DNA from: Candidatus Andersenbacteria bacterium RIFCSPHIGHO2_02_FULL_45_11
GTDB lineage: Bacteria > Patescibacteriota > Andersenbacteria > UBA10190
Assembly (NCBI GenBank): GCA_001817055.1
Contig: MHHP01000020.1
Location: 1-9,458, forward strand
Direction of reading: 5' to 3'
DNA: 9,458 nucleotides
The notes below the pieces were generated by a model. The model saw only the letters and a program-made list of their open reading frames with translations, was not told the origin of the DNA and made no database searches. A program made the position numbers and the translations under genes. The number at the start of each line of letters is the position of its first letter. Within the stretch, counting starts at the first letter, position 1. Positions 1-6,736 of this stretch are shown in pieces.

Positions 1-177
1 TAAAAGCTACTCTGGGGATAACAGGCTTATCTCCCCCAATAGTCCACATAGACGGGGAGGTTTGGCACCTTAACATATCGGGGTGCCGTAGAAGTGATTC
101 TACAAGTCGCCATTGTTTCTTCGTCATTAAATATTTGAAACATGGAAAATAAATCCAGCTCATAACGGTGAACGCCA

Positions 178-186
178 TGATATAAT
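178..186 (+). promoter_or_regulatory. Possible extended -10 promoter for the L2500 endonuclease gene
   Basis: TGATATAAT matches the extended -10 consensus (TG-N-TATAAT) exactly. Six bases separate it from the ATG at 193, so the predicted start of transcription is the A of the start codon and the message would be leaderless. No good -35 is seen. The same bases form most of the 5' strand and part of the loop of intron helix P5, so the match could be a by-product of RNA structure. Confidence 0.35.
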
Positions 187-192
187 CATATT

Positions 193-780
193 ATGGTCAA
201 CGCCGTGGGAAGTCTTACCCAAGAACAACAAGACCTCATCATCGGAAGCTTACTTGGAGACGGGACGTTGCGTCGTCAAAATAAACAACGACGAAAACAT
301 CCGTTATTCGAAGTTAACCATTCCGCAAAGTACAGCGTGTACGTCGATTGGAAGTATAAAATGCTTCAAAATTTGGTTCTAACAGGACCAAAAGCTCGAC
401 GGACAAATGGCGATCGTATCGCATATCGATTTACGACGCGCAGTTTGCCTCAATTCGATATATTCTATGAAACTTTCTACCCAAGCGGTAAGAAAGTTCT
501 TCCTACAAATATCGTATTGTCGCCGCTTACACTTGCTGTTTGGTTGATGGATGATGGCAACTTGAATCGGAACTCAATTTATCTCAATACCCAACAGTTT
601 ACACAGCAAGAACAAATGAATTTGCTCTTATTGCTGAAAAAACAATGGAATATTGACGGTACATTGAATCGAGATAAGAAGTATTACAGGATTCGACTTA
701 CAAAAGTCGGAAGCGACCGATATAAAGACATCGTTCGTTCTTATATTCTGCCAATCTTCCAATACAAAATTGGGTATTGA
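193..780 (+). CDS. LAGLIDADG homing endonuclease, two-motif type (intron L2500)
   Basis: This 195-residue protein probably cuts intronless 23S genes at the L2500 junction and so spreads its intron. Two LAGLIDADG helices are visible in one chain: LIIGSLLGDGTL at residues 15-26 (acidic D23) and LAVWLMDDGNLN at 114-125 (D120/D121). This arrangement suits the LAGLIDADG_2 (PF03161-like) monomeric or pseudo-dimeric group and differs from the single-motif enzyme of the next intron. The ATG lies inside the 3' strand of intron helix P5, and the first codons also encode the 3' strand of P4. GTG at 205 is an alternative start. The TGA stop touches the P6 3' strand. No Shine-Dalgarno is seen. The family is clear; the exact cleavage site is inferred from the insertion site. 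Confidence 0.92.
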   Translation: MVNAVGSLTQEQQDLIIGSLLGDGTLRRQNKQRRKHPLFEVNHSAKYSVYVDWKYKMLQNLVLTGPKARRTNGDRIAYRFTTRSLPQFDIFYETFYPSGKKVLPTNIVLSPLTLAVWLMDDGNLNRNSIYLNTQQFTQQEQMNLLLLLKKQWNIDGTLNRDKKYYRIRLTKVGSDRYKDIVRSYILPIFQYKIGY

Positions 781-1063
781 CCCCGTAACGACTGACCCGA
801 AAGGGGAGGCTCTACTGTAATATGTAGGGCAATACGCTGGCTCTCATTAGATAAAAAGCTGCCATGGCCTTGTAAGCCTAACGCGGCCAATGAGATGAAG
901 GCATAGTCTGACCCTCTTGGTAACAAGGGGTTAGCACAAAGTACAAGAAAAAGTTTGTGTTGTAATTACGCGATGTCGGCTCACCCTATCCTGGGGCTGA
1001 AGAAGGTCCCAAGGGTTTGGCTGTTCGCCAATGAAAAGGATACGCGAGCTGGGTTCAAACCGT

Positions 1064-1822
1064 ACGGGCAAGCTGCCCGCGGCGGCTTAGTCGAGCAATC
1101 GACTTCGAAAAAATTGACTAATATCGGTGAAGTCCTAACGATACACATATAACCTGTCATGTGTTAGGATAATACCGAGGGAAGTTATAACTCTTCGAGC
1201 ATAGATGAATAAACTTACGATCGCTCATAGATCATATATCGCTGGATTTCTTGATGGAGATGGAAGTATTTACGTTCGGCTCAAACCGAATGTAACCTAC
1301 CGTTTCCGCTATCAAGTGGCTCCGAACATCGTATTCTTTCAATCAAAGAAAGAACGGTCCGGACTAGAAAATATTCAGCAGATACTTGGAATAGGGTATT
1401 TGCGTGATAGAAAAGATGGAATCGTCGAATATACAATCGGCGACGAAGCGTCTATTATTGCACTTCTTACTTCTATTTATCCATATTTGTATCTCAAGCG
1501 AAAGCAAGCACTCATAATGCTTACAATTCTCAAAAAGAAGAAATTAGTTGCAAACGGATCAGATTTTTTACAGCTTTGCGCTTTAATTGATCAATTCCAA
1601 TTGCTAAACTATTCGAAAAAAAGAATTCAAACAAGCAGTGCTGTACAAAAAACACTGATTGCAGAAGGGATTTTAACCCCGTAGAGACTTGATATGTACC
1701 AAGGGTACATATCGGATTTGCTGGATGTTACGAATTTCAAAGCAAATAATACGTCGATCTCCTTACACAATAAGGATGGTGATATAGTCCATGCTTCTGG
1801 TAACAGAAGAATATATAAACAG
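1064..1822 (+). mobile_element. Group I intron at 23S site L2593, carrying an I-CreI-like gene
   Basis: This 759-nt insertion lies between the bases matching E. coli U2593 and C2594. The likely P1 pairs exon AAACCGU (1057-1063) with GCGGCUU (1082-1088), with U-G at the splice site and one A-C mismatch. It encloses a perfect hairpin CGGGCA/TGCCCG (1065-1079). Other elements are P2 1090-1103 with a GCAA tetraloop, P4 1124-1127/1175-1178 (TCGG/CCGA), P5 1134-1139/1163-1168 (CCTAAC/GTTAGG), P6 1179-1181/1677-1680, P7 1686-1689/1786-1789 (GACT/AGTC), a 10-bp hairpin 1691-1713, and P9 1794-1809 with a GTAA tetraloop. The last base is G1822. The extra hairpin after P7 fits subgroup IA. The endonuclease gene sits in the P6 loop. 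Confidence 0.92.
1205..1684 (+). CDS. LAGLIDADG homing endonuclease, I-CreI-like homodimer type (intron L2593)
   Basis: This 159-residue protein has a single LAGLIDADG helix, YIAGFLDGDGSI at residues 11-22, with the catalytic acid at D19. Single-motif enzymes act as homodimers. The protein lines up with I-CreI (163 residues) from memory over most of its length: KPN at 27-29, Y32, Q37, Q46 (catalytic Q47 of I-CreI), GIGYLRDR at 62-69, and LKRKQA at 97-102 containing K98. I-CreI also lives in an L2593 intron, so both family and site agree. The likely target is the spliced exon junction around 1056-1063/1823-1836. The ATG lies downstream of intron helix P4. The stop codon TAG sits next to the P6 3' strand, so the last codons also serve intron folding. 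No Shine-Dalgarno is close to the start. Confidence 0.93.
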   Translation: MNKLTIAHRSYIAGFLDGDGSIYVRLKPNVTYRFRYQVAPNIVFFQSKKERSGLENIQQILGIGYLRDRKDGIVEYTIGDEASIIALLTSIYPYLYLKRKQALIMLTILKKKKLVANGSDFLQLCALIDQFQLLNYSKKRIQTSSAVQKTLIAEGILTP

Positions 1823-1966
1823 CGCAAGACAGGTTGGACTCTATCTGTCGCAGGCGTGGAAACTTGAGGAGCGTCCTTCCTAGTACGAGAGGACCGGAAG
1901 GGACCAACCTCTGGTGTACCAGCTGTCTAGTTCTTAGGCATTGCTGGGTAGCTACGTTGGGCTGGT

Positions 1967-1998
<32 letters not shown>

Positions 1999-2117
1999 CA
2001 CTCCAAGACCAGGTTTCGTATGAGATCCCTCGAAGACTACGAGGTTGATAGGCGGAAGGTGTACGCACAGCAATGTGTTGAGCCGATCCGTACTAATATG
2101 ATCCAGTTGTATGAATA

Positions 2118-2368
2118 CGTGTTTATTTCACTTGATGTGAATTGTAAAAGTATTCTTACTTCCTCGCGAAACATTAGAACAAGAAATTGTCTAGTAATTA
2201 AGGGAAGGCATGTCACAGAATGTGTACGCAAAGTGAAAGCTAGTAATGTATTATTATTATCTCGCTCGTGCGCGTTCTTATACAAAGTTACGCAATGGAA
2301 CCAATTTAATATTCTTGCCCCGCATAGTCACGCCTTTTGGCGGGACGACGTGGGGTCTTCGATGCAGC
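2118..2368 (+). other. 23S-5S internal transcribed spacer with processing-type hairpin
   Basis: This 250-nt spacer contains no tRNA or convincing gene. The long ORFs across it run through rRNA and are not believable. A long imperfect hairpin spans 2318-2355: outer arms CCCCGC/GTGGGG and inner arms GTCACGCC/GGCGGGAC around a TTTT loop. It lies 13 nt before the predicted 5S start and may be an RNase III-type processing signal. It lacks a T-run, so it is not a terminator. Confidence 0.7.
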
Positions 2369-2491
<123 letters not shown>

Positions 2492-2517
2492 TTGCACCGA
2501 AGAATACGTCAGCACAT

Positions 2518-2546
2518 AAAGCCCCATACAGGGGCTTTTGTTGTTT
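2518..2546 (+). terminator. Rho-independent terminator of the rRNA operon
   Basis: An 8-bp perfect stem AAAGCCCC/GGGGCTTT with a 5-nt loop (ATACA) is followed by TGTTGTTT, 27 nt after the 5S gene. The convergent minus-strand gene ends 5 nt away at 2551, so the hairpin could work in both directions. The T-run is poorer on the minus strand. Confidence 0.85.
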
Positions 2547-2550
2547 AGTA

Positions 2551-3177
2551 TTAACGACGTTTTTTCTTACTGTCTTTTCGGATATATAGGTAAATCAGTG
2601 AACTCAGCAGAGCTGCAAAAAAGCACCAAATAGATGCGAATGTAGTAGCAAAAAATATGGCAGCAATCATTACGGAGGCAAAGATAGCAACTCCAAAGAA
2701 ACGAAATTCTCTTTTGCTCGATGCTAGGAGGGCTCCACATATCGCAAGAAAATATATCATTCCGGTTATCTGCCCAAAAAGCATAGGGACCTGATAATAA
2801 ATGCCGTGGCGTAATACGTGCACCTGAATCGGCTCTAATAATAGTAGTACAAAATAATACAGCGCGAGTGCAAAGCCTATGCCAAGTGTCCATGCAAGCA
2901 CATTGCGCCGTTGTTTATCTAGTACGTACACCGTTAATGGGATGTATATTGGCCATACCAAAAGGGCAATGATAACAAACCCGTAGGCAGCAAAGCTATT
3001 TACTTCACCAATGGCCGCTGAAAGCCATTGAAACCCCTCAAATGCCTGCTGAACGGCAAACATAAGCGGAATAACAGCAATAGCCCTTTGTTTGCTATTT
3101 GCCAATCGTAACGATTCGGCACCAAGAACCGCCAACCCACCACTTGCCACAAAACTTGCCGTCGCAGAAAAACACAT
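2551..3177 (-). CDS. Seven-helix membrane protein, MCFSA / DUF6629-like
   Basis: This is a 208-residue integral membrane protein with about seven hydrophobic segments and a basic cytoplasmic-type tail (KDSKKKRR). It begins with MCFSATASF, the N-terminal signature I associate with DUF6629-type proteins of unknown function. It also has a polar stretch, QQAFEGFQW, at residues 43-51 that may be functionally important in the membrane. No enzyme motif or signal peptide is seen. The gene lies 23 nt downstream of tRNA-Ser on the same strand and converges with the rRNA operon. The start is ATG at 3177, without a Shine-Dalgarno; a TATAGT box lies 7 nt upstream. Family assignment is from memory of the N-terminal motif and is moderate. 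The membrane prediction is secure. Confidence 0.8.
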   Translation of the reverse strand: MCFSATASFVASGGLAVLGAESLRLANSKQRAIAVIPLMFAVQQAFEGFQWLSAAIGEVNSFAAYGFVIIALLVWPIYIPLTVYVLDKQRRNVLAWTLGIGFALALYYFVLLLLEPIQVHVLRHGIYYQVPMLFGQITGMIYFLAICGALLASSKREFRFFGVAIFASVMIAAIFFATTFASIWCFFAALLSSLIYLYIRKDSKKKRR

Positions 3178-3184
3178 GGGTTTT

Positions 3185-3190
3185 ACTATA
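3185..3190 (-). promoter_or_regulatory. Possible -10 box for the MCFSA membrane protein
   Basis: TATAGT on the minus strand is separated from the ATG (3177) by 7 nt (3178-3184). The 10-nt gap between this box and the tRNA-Ser gene means any -35 would lie inside the tRNA, where no good match is seen. If used, the message would be leaderless. The gene could instead be co-transcribed with the tRNA. Confidence 0.35.
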
Positions 3191-3200
3191 CACTATTCCG

Positions 3201-3287
3201 CGGAAGCGAGAGGATTCGAACCTCTGAAACCAGTAAAGGTTTACTAGTTTTCGAAACTAGCGCTTTCGGCCACTCAGCCACGCTTCC
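3201..3287 (-). tRNA. tRNA-Ser (anticodon CGA)
   Basis: Read on the minus strand, this 87-nt class II tRNA has acceptor arms GGAAGCG/CGCTTCC with discriminator G. The anticodon stem is CTAGT/ACTAG with loop TTCGAAA, giving anticodon CGA, which reads UCG serine codons. The T-arm contains GGTTCGAATCC. A long variable arm (AAACC-TTTA-CTGGTTT), typical of serine tRNAs, is present. The 3' CCA is not encoded, because GCGG follows the acceptor stem; CCA must be added enzymatically. Confidence 0.96.
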
Positions 3288-3343
3288 ATATAAATACACT
3301 AGCGGAAATGGCAGAAAAGTACATTTTGTAACAACTGACGATA

Positions 3344-3380
3344 CCCCTCACCCCATCCCTCTCCCCGTCTAGGGAGAGGG
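3344..3380. repeat. REP-like palindromic element in the infB-tRNA-Ser gap
   Basis: A perfect 9-bp stem CCCTCTCCC/GGGAGAGGG (3357-3365/3372-3380) with a 6-nt loop is preceded by CCCCTCACCCC (3344-3354). On the minus strand this gives CCCTCTCCC-n6-GGGAGAGGG-A-TGGGGTGAGGGG. This is the well-known layout of repeats scattered between genes in many unrelated bacteria. It has no T-run, so it is unlikely to be an intrinsic terminator. It lies between the divergently oriented tRNA-Ser and infB. Confidence 0.75.
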
Positions 3381-3393
3381 CGGTAAAAGGAAG

Positions 3394-3422
3394 TAGACTT
3401 TTGGCTATATATACGATATAGT
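3394..3422 (+). promoter_or_regulatory. Promoter of infB
   Basis: A -35-like TAGACT (3394-3399, 4 of 6 consensus bases) is separated by 17 nt from the -10 box TATAGT (3417-3422). The infB ATG starts 8 nt after the -10, so the transcript would have almost no leader. No Shine-Dalgarno is seen. The REP-like hairpin ends 14 nt upstream of the -35. Confidence 0.5.
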
Positions 3423-3430
3423 CTAACCTT

Positions 3431-5413
3431 ATGATGAAACGAAGATTCCCATCCAAAAACAACCGCAAAATTGTGGATGTTCTGCAAGAACTCAGGATTA
3501 CTGAGGGGAAATTGATGTTTCTATTAAAAGAGGTTGGCATCCGAACAGTAGAAGGCCAAAAGAACCTCGATCAAGGAGAAATCGCCCGTATTCGTGGGTA
3601 TTTGAACGAACAGGAGCGACGCGCACAACTCAGGGGCAAAACAATCGATCTTCCTTCTATTATCCGCGTACAAGACCTCGCAAAGAAACTGGAATTGCCT
3701 ATTGGGAATATATTAGCAACCTTATTAAAAAACGGTGTTCTCGCTAATTTAAATGATGATTTAGACTATGACACTGCCGCTATTATCGCCGAAGAGCTAG
3801 GATACAAAACAACCGAAAGCGTTGGGGAGCTGGAAAAGGATGTACTCACCCCAGAGAAACTCAACGAGATCTTAAAAAAAGAAGACCCCTCAAAGCAAAA
3901 GCCACGCCCTCCCGTTGTTACTATTATGGGCCATGTAGACCACGGCAAAACAACCCTCCTAGATACCATTCGTTCCGCAAACGTAGCTGCAGGAGAGGCT
4001 GGCGGCATTACCCAGGCCATTTCTAGCTACCAGGCAGAGCATAACGGCAGAATGATCACCTTTATCGATACTCCCGGCCACGAAACCTTCGACTTTATGC
4101 GCCAACGCGGAGCAGCGCTTGCAGATCTTGTTATTCTTGTTGTAGCTGCAGACGATGGCGTGCAGCCGCAGACAAAAGATGCAGCTGCATATGCAAAAAA
4201 AGAGGGATTGCCGATTGTTGTTGCGCTTAATAAGGTTGATCGAGAAGAAGCAAATATTGAAAAGGTAAAAAAAGAACTTTCGGATATCGATTTGGTTCCG
4301 GAAGAATGGGGCGGGAAGACGGTTATGGTTGAAGTATCTGCACTTAAGAAGCAAGGGCTTGATGCACTCTTAGACATGGTGTTACTAACAGCCGATCTAA
4401 ACACCCCAAAGGCAGATCCTGATAGGCCTGCGCTGGGCACCGTGGTTGAAAGCAGGCTTGATAAAAGCATGGGCCCCATTGCGGCGGTCCTCATTCATAC
4501 AGGAACACTCGAAACGGGGGACGATATCGTTGTTGGCAAATCAACCGGTAAAGTTCGCCTTATGAAAGATTTCCGCGGACGCCAAATCAAAAAAGCAGGC
4601 CCATCTATGCCCGTAAGTATCGTGGGGTTAAAAGACGTGCCACAATCGGGCGATATTATGCAGGTAGTGGAAGAACATGAAGAGGCTACCGCAAAGGCTG
4701 CGCAGCGCCGTGCGCCATTAAAACGTATGACTAAGTCGGATGAAAACGATGAGCGACAAACGCTCGCAATTGTGCTGAAGGCAGACTCCAAAGGCTCTCT
4801 GGAGGCGCTTGAACAAACAATTACAGCAATGGTGCCGGACGAGGTTCGCCTTTCTATCTTACGCTCTGACGTGGGTGCAATTTCAGATTCTGACGTTCTC
4901 ACGGCTCGAGCTGGTGGTGCCATTATTTATGGCTTTTCCGTACAAGTAGCCGGTATGTCTCAGAAATTAGCAGATAAAGAAAAGGTTTCTGTGCGTATCT
5001 TTACTATTATTTATAAGCTATCAGAAGATGTGCGAAGCGAGATTGAGGAGCGCTTACCTGTTGATATTATTACCGAAGACATCGGACGCATTAAAGTTCT
5101 GAAAGTATTTTTCTCCTCTGCAAAGAAGAAGATTGTAGGTGGAGAAGTTGCAGAGGGTATCGTTGAACCCAAGTCAAAAATCACCATCAAGCGAAAAGAG
5201 AAAAAGAGCGAGGCGGCAGCGGAGCAGCTCGGATTTGGTATAATTGTAGAACTGCAAAAAGAAAAGCGCCCACTCCAGAAGGCTGAGCGTGGCGACCAGG
5301 TTGGCATGACGATTGAAACCAAGACAAAAATTAAAGAAGGGGACGTACTAGAAGTATTCCGAGAAACAAAAGTACGCAAAGGATCCGTAATGAACACTTC
5401 CGGTGTCCGATAG
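3431..5413 (+). CDS. infB: Translation initiation factor IF-2
   Basis: IF2 is the GTPase that places initiator tRNA on the 30S subunit and promotes subunit joining. The 660-residue protein has two short IF2_N-like helical modules (about residues 12-58 and 75-125). The GTPase domain follows, with G1 GHVDHGKT 167-174, G2 GGITQ 191-195, G3 DTPGH 213-217, G4 NKVD 267-270 and G5 SALKK 303-307. Domain II, the IF2-specific domain (SKGSLEAL, about 453-460) and the C-terminal initiator-tRNA-binding barrel (about 565-655) are all present. The long linker of E. coli IF2 (890 residues) is missing, as is usual in reduced genomes. ATG 3431 is followed by a second ATG at 3434, either of which could be used. 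The stop overlaps rbfA by 11 nt, indicating translational coupling. Confidence 0.98.
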   Translation: MMKRRFPSKNNRKIVDVLQELRITEGKLMFLLKEVGIRTVEGQKNLDQGEIARIRGYLNEQERRAQLRGKTIDLPSIIRVQDLAKKLELPIGNILATLLKNGVLANLNDDLDYDTAAIIAEELGYKTTESVGELEKDVLTPEKLNEILKKEDPSKQKPRPPVVTIMGHVDHGKTTLLDTIRSANVAAGEAGGITQAISSYQAEHNGRMITFIDTPGHETFDFMRQRGAALADLVILVVAADDGVQPQTKDAAAYAKKEGLPIVVALNKVDREEANIEKVKKELSDIDLVPEEWGGKTVMVEVSALKKQGLDALLDMVLLTADLNTPKADPDRPALGTVVESRLDKSMGPIAAVLIHTGTLETGDDIVVGKSTGKVRLMKDFRGRQIKKAGPSMPVSIVGLKDVPQSGDIMQVVEEHEEATAKAAQRRAPLKRMTKSDENDERQTLAIVLKADSKGSLEALEQTITAMVPDEVRLSILRSDVGAISDSDVLTARAGGAIIYGFSVQVAGMSQKLADKEKVSVRIFTIIYKLSEDVRSEIEERLPVDIITEDIGRIKVLKVFFSSAKKKIVGGEVAEGIVEPKSKITIKRKEKKSEAAAEQLGFGIIVELQKEKRPLQKAERGDQVGMTIETKTKIKEGDVLEVFRETKVRKGSVMNTSGVR

Positions 5414-5732
5414 GATCTCTAAAATTAATAAGCACTTACAGCGAACTATCGGGGAGATTTTGCTGACCGAGGTCGACATTCCCGACGGTGTACTTGTTAC
5501 TATTTCCCATGTGGAAACGACTCGCAATTTACGCTTTAGTGATATTTTCTTGTATATTTCACCTTCTGATAAAGTGAAGGAAACTATGGAAAAACTCACG
5601 CCTCAAATGTACGATATTCAAGGATCCCTGAACCGCTCACTCCAATTTCGCCCCTTGCCTCGTATTCGCTTTAAGCACGATGCGGGATCAGAGCATGCGG
5701 CAACTATTAACGCCAAGTTAAATGAAATCTAA
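5403..5732 (+). CDS. rbfA: Ribosome-binding factor A
   Basis: RbfA is a small KH-domain protein that binds the 30S subunit during late 16S rRNA maturation and cold adaptation. The 109-residue protein has the usual length and features: RISKINKHLQRTIGEIL at the N-terminus (residues 4-20), a central strand region ending in LRFSDIFLYIS, and the typical C-terminal pattern PLPRIRFKHDAGSE (about 85-98). The start is GTG at 5403, inside the end of infB. The 11-nt overlap and lack of a Shine-Dalgarno suggest translation by coupling to infB. The 3' end in turn overlaps the DHH gene by 11 nt. The infB-rbfA pair is a classical arrangement. Confidence 0.95.
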   Translation: MSDRISKINKHLQRTIGEILLTEVDIPDGVLVTISHVETTRNLRFSDIFLYISPSDKVKETMEKLTPQMYDIQGSLNRSLQFRPLPRIRFKHDAGSEHAATINAKLNEI

Positions 5733-6726
5733 CCTCCTAAACCCGGCAGAAGAATTACTGATTCCATATTCCGATACCGTATCTGCCATTACGGAAGCTT
5801 TGGGAAACGCCAAGAATGTCTTAATTGGAACACACGAACATCCAGACGGGGATGCGCTTGGGTCATCGCTTGCAATTATGCACGCATTAGAGTCCAAGGG
5901 AATTACATGTACGGCATATATTCCAGACGCAGCGCCCAACTACTTTGCATACCTACCAGGATACGAACGCTTAACTACAGTAAAACCCAACATAGATGCG
6001 TTTGATACGGTGATTCTTCTAGACTATACCCAACTTCCACGTACCCACCTTGAGGCAGAAGTGCTAGCACACGGCCGCGTCATCAGCATCGATCACCATT
6101 ACGACAATACAAAAAAAGCTACTATTAATCTTGTAGTGCCAGAAGCTGCGGCAACTGCACACATTTTATTCCCACTCATTCTTGCGTTAGACATTGCGAT
6201 AACACAGGACATCGCAACATGTCTGTTAACAGGTATCTTTACAGATACCGGATCGTTTATGCATGACAGTGTTACTCCTGAAATCCTGCAGATTTCTTCG
6301 TATTTGATGAAAAAGGGGGCTCGCCTGTCACATATTGCTCACGAAACATACCAAAAAAAAGATCTCCCAAGCCTGCGAATATGGGGGAAGGCGCTTTCTC
6401 GGATTAGCATCAGCCCAACTACCGGCGCCAGCGTCTCCGTTATTACTAAAGAAGACTTGGAAGAATGTGGCGCTACACTAGATGACCTATCTGGAATTGT
6501 AAGCATGCTTAATACCCTCCCCGACACTAAATTCGCCATGATGCTCGTAGAATACGGAGATGGAAAGGTAAAGGGGTCTCTGCGCTCAGAGCCGCACAAA
6601 GGAGTAGACGTAAGCAAAATTGCAAAACGACTCGGTGGCGGAGGGCATAAGTTGGCATCAGGATTTGAAGTGGCAGGGCATCTTGTACAAGTTGATGGCA
6701 AATGGCGCGTAACACGCGTAGGATAA
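5722..6726 (+). CDS. nrnA: DHH/DHHA1 phosphoesterase, NrnA-like nanoRNase / pAp phosphatase
   Basis: NrnA-type enzymes degrade 2-5-nt RNA fragments and dephosphorylate pAp in organisms lacking Orn. The 334-residue protein has the DHH domain metal motifs: HEHPDGDALGS at 38-48, LLDY with D101, IDHH at 123-126, and TGIFTDTGSF at 170-179 with D175. It also has the DHHA1 substrate motif GGGGHKLASG at 305-314. Length and motif order match NrnA (about 310-330 residues). Overlap with rbfA and 10 nt to the YmdB-like gene place it in one operon. An infB-rbfA-nrnA order is also known in Firmicutes-type operons, here without truB. The start is ATG 5722; no Shine-Dalgarno is seen. The exact substrate (nanoRNA, pAp or a cyclic dinucleotide) cannot be read from sequence. 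Confidence 0.9.
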   Translation: MKSNLLNPAEELLIPYSDTVSAITEALGNAKNVLIGTHEHPDGDALGSSLAIMHALESKGITCTAYIPDAAPNYFAYLPGYERLTTVKPNIDAFDTVILLDYTQLPRTHLEAEVLAHGRVISIDHHYDNTKKATINLVVPEAAATAHILFPLILALDIAITQDIATCLLTGIFTDTGSFMHDSVTPEILQISSYLMKKGARLSHIAHETYQKKDLPSLRIWGKALSRISISPTTGASVSVITKEDLEECGATLDDLSGIVSMLNTLPDTKFAMMLVEYGDGKVKGSLRSEPHKGVDVSKIAKRLGGGGHKLASGFEVAGHLVQVDGKWRVTRVG

Positions 6727-6736
6727 GACACACACT

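Larger units (their letters stand above)
71..970 (+). mobile_element. Group I intron at 23S site L2500, carrying a LAGLIDADG gene
   Basis: This 900-nt insertion lies between the bases matching E. coli U2500 and C2501. P1 is perfect: exon GGCACCU (64-70) pairs with guide GGGUGCC (81-87), with the expected U-G pair at the 5' splice site. The last intron base is G970. Other elements seen are P2 88-103 with a GTGA tetraloop, P2.1 110-119/137-145, P4 165-168/203-206, P5 175-196 (9 bp), P6 207-209/781-784, P7 790-793/905-908 (GACT/AGTC), and P9 around 911-931 with a GTAA tetraloop. Small hairpins between P7 and P8 suggest subgroup IA. The endonuclease gene occupies the P6 loop. Boundaries are precise because both exon flanks match conserved 23S sequence. 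Confidence 0.93.

Noticed and set aside
778..780. Alternative code with TGA read as glycine (as in Gracilibacteria)
   Set aside because: Only the first endonuclease ends in TGA, but the large Gly-rich genes such as infB contain no in-frame TGA, and this stop sits exactly at the intron core.
955..1152. 65-codon ORF across the middle 23S exon and the second intron's 5' end
   Set aside because: Its bases are conserved 23S rRNA (971-1063) and intron helices P1-P5; it has no protein-like features.
2118..2368. A tRNA in the 23S-5S spacer
   Set aside because: No cloverleaf with a GGTTCRA-type T-arm could be formed on either strand.
3357..3380. REP-like hairpin as a terminator
   Set aside because: Strong stem but no T-run on either side; it lies upstream of both flanking genes.
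3274..3540. Minus-strand ORFs upstream of and into infB
   Set aside because: They are made of REP-like repeat (the usual PLPRRGEGWGEG translation) plus tRNA and infB antisense.
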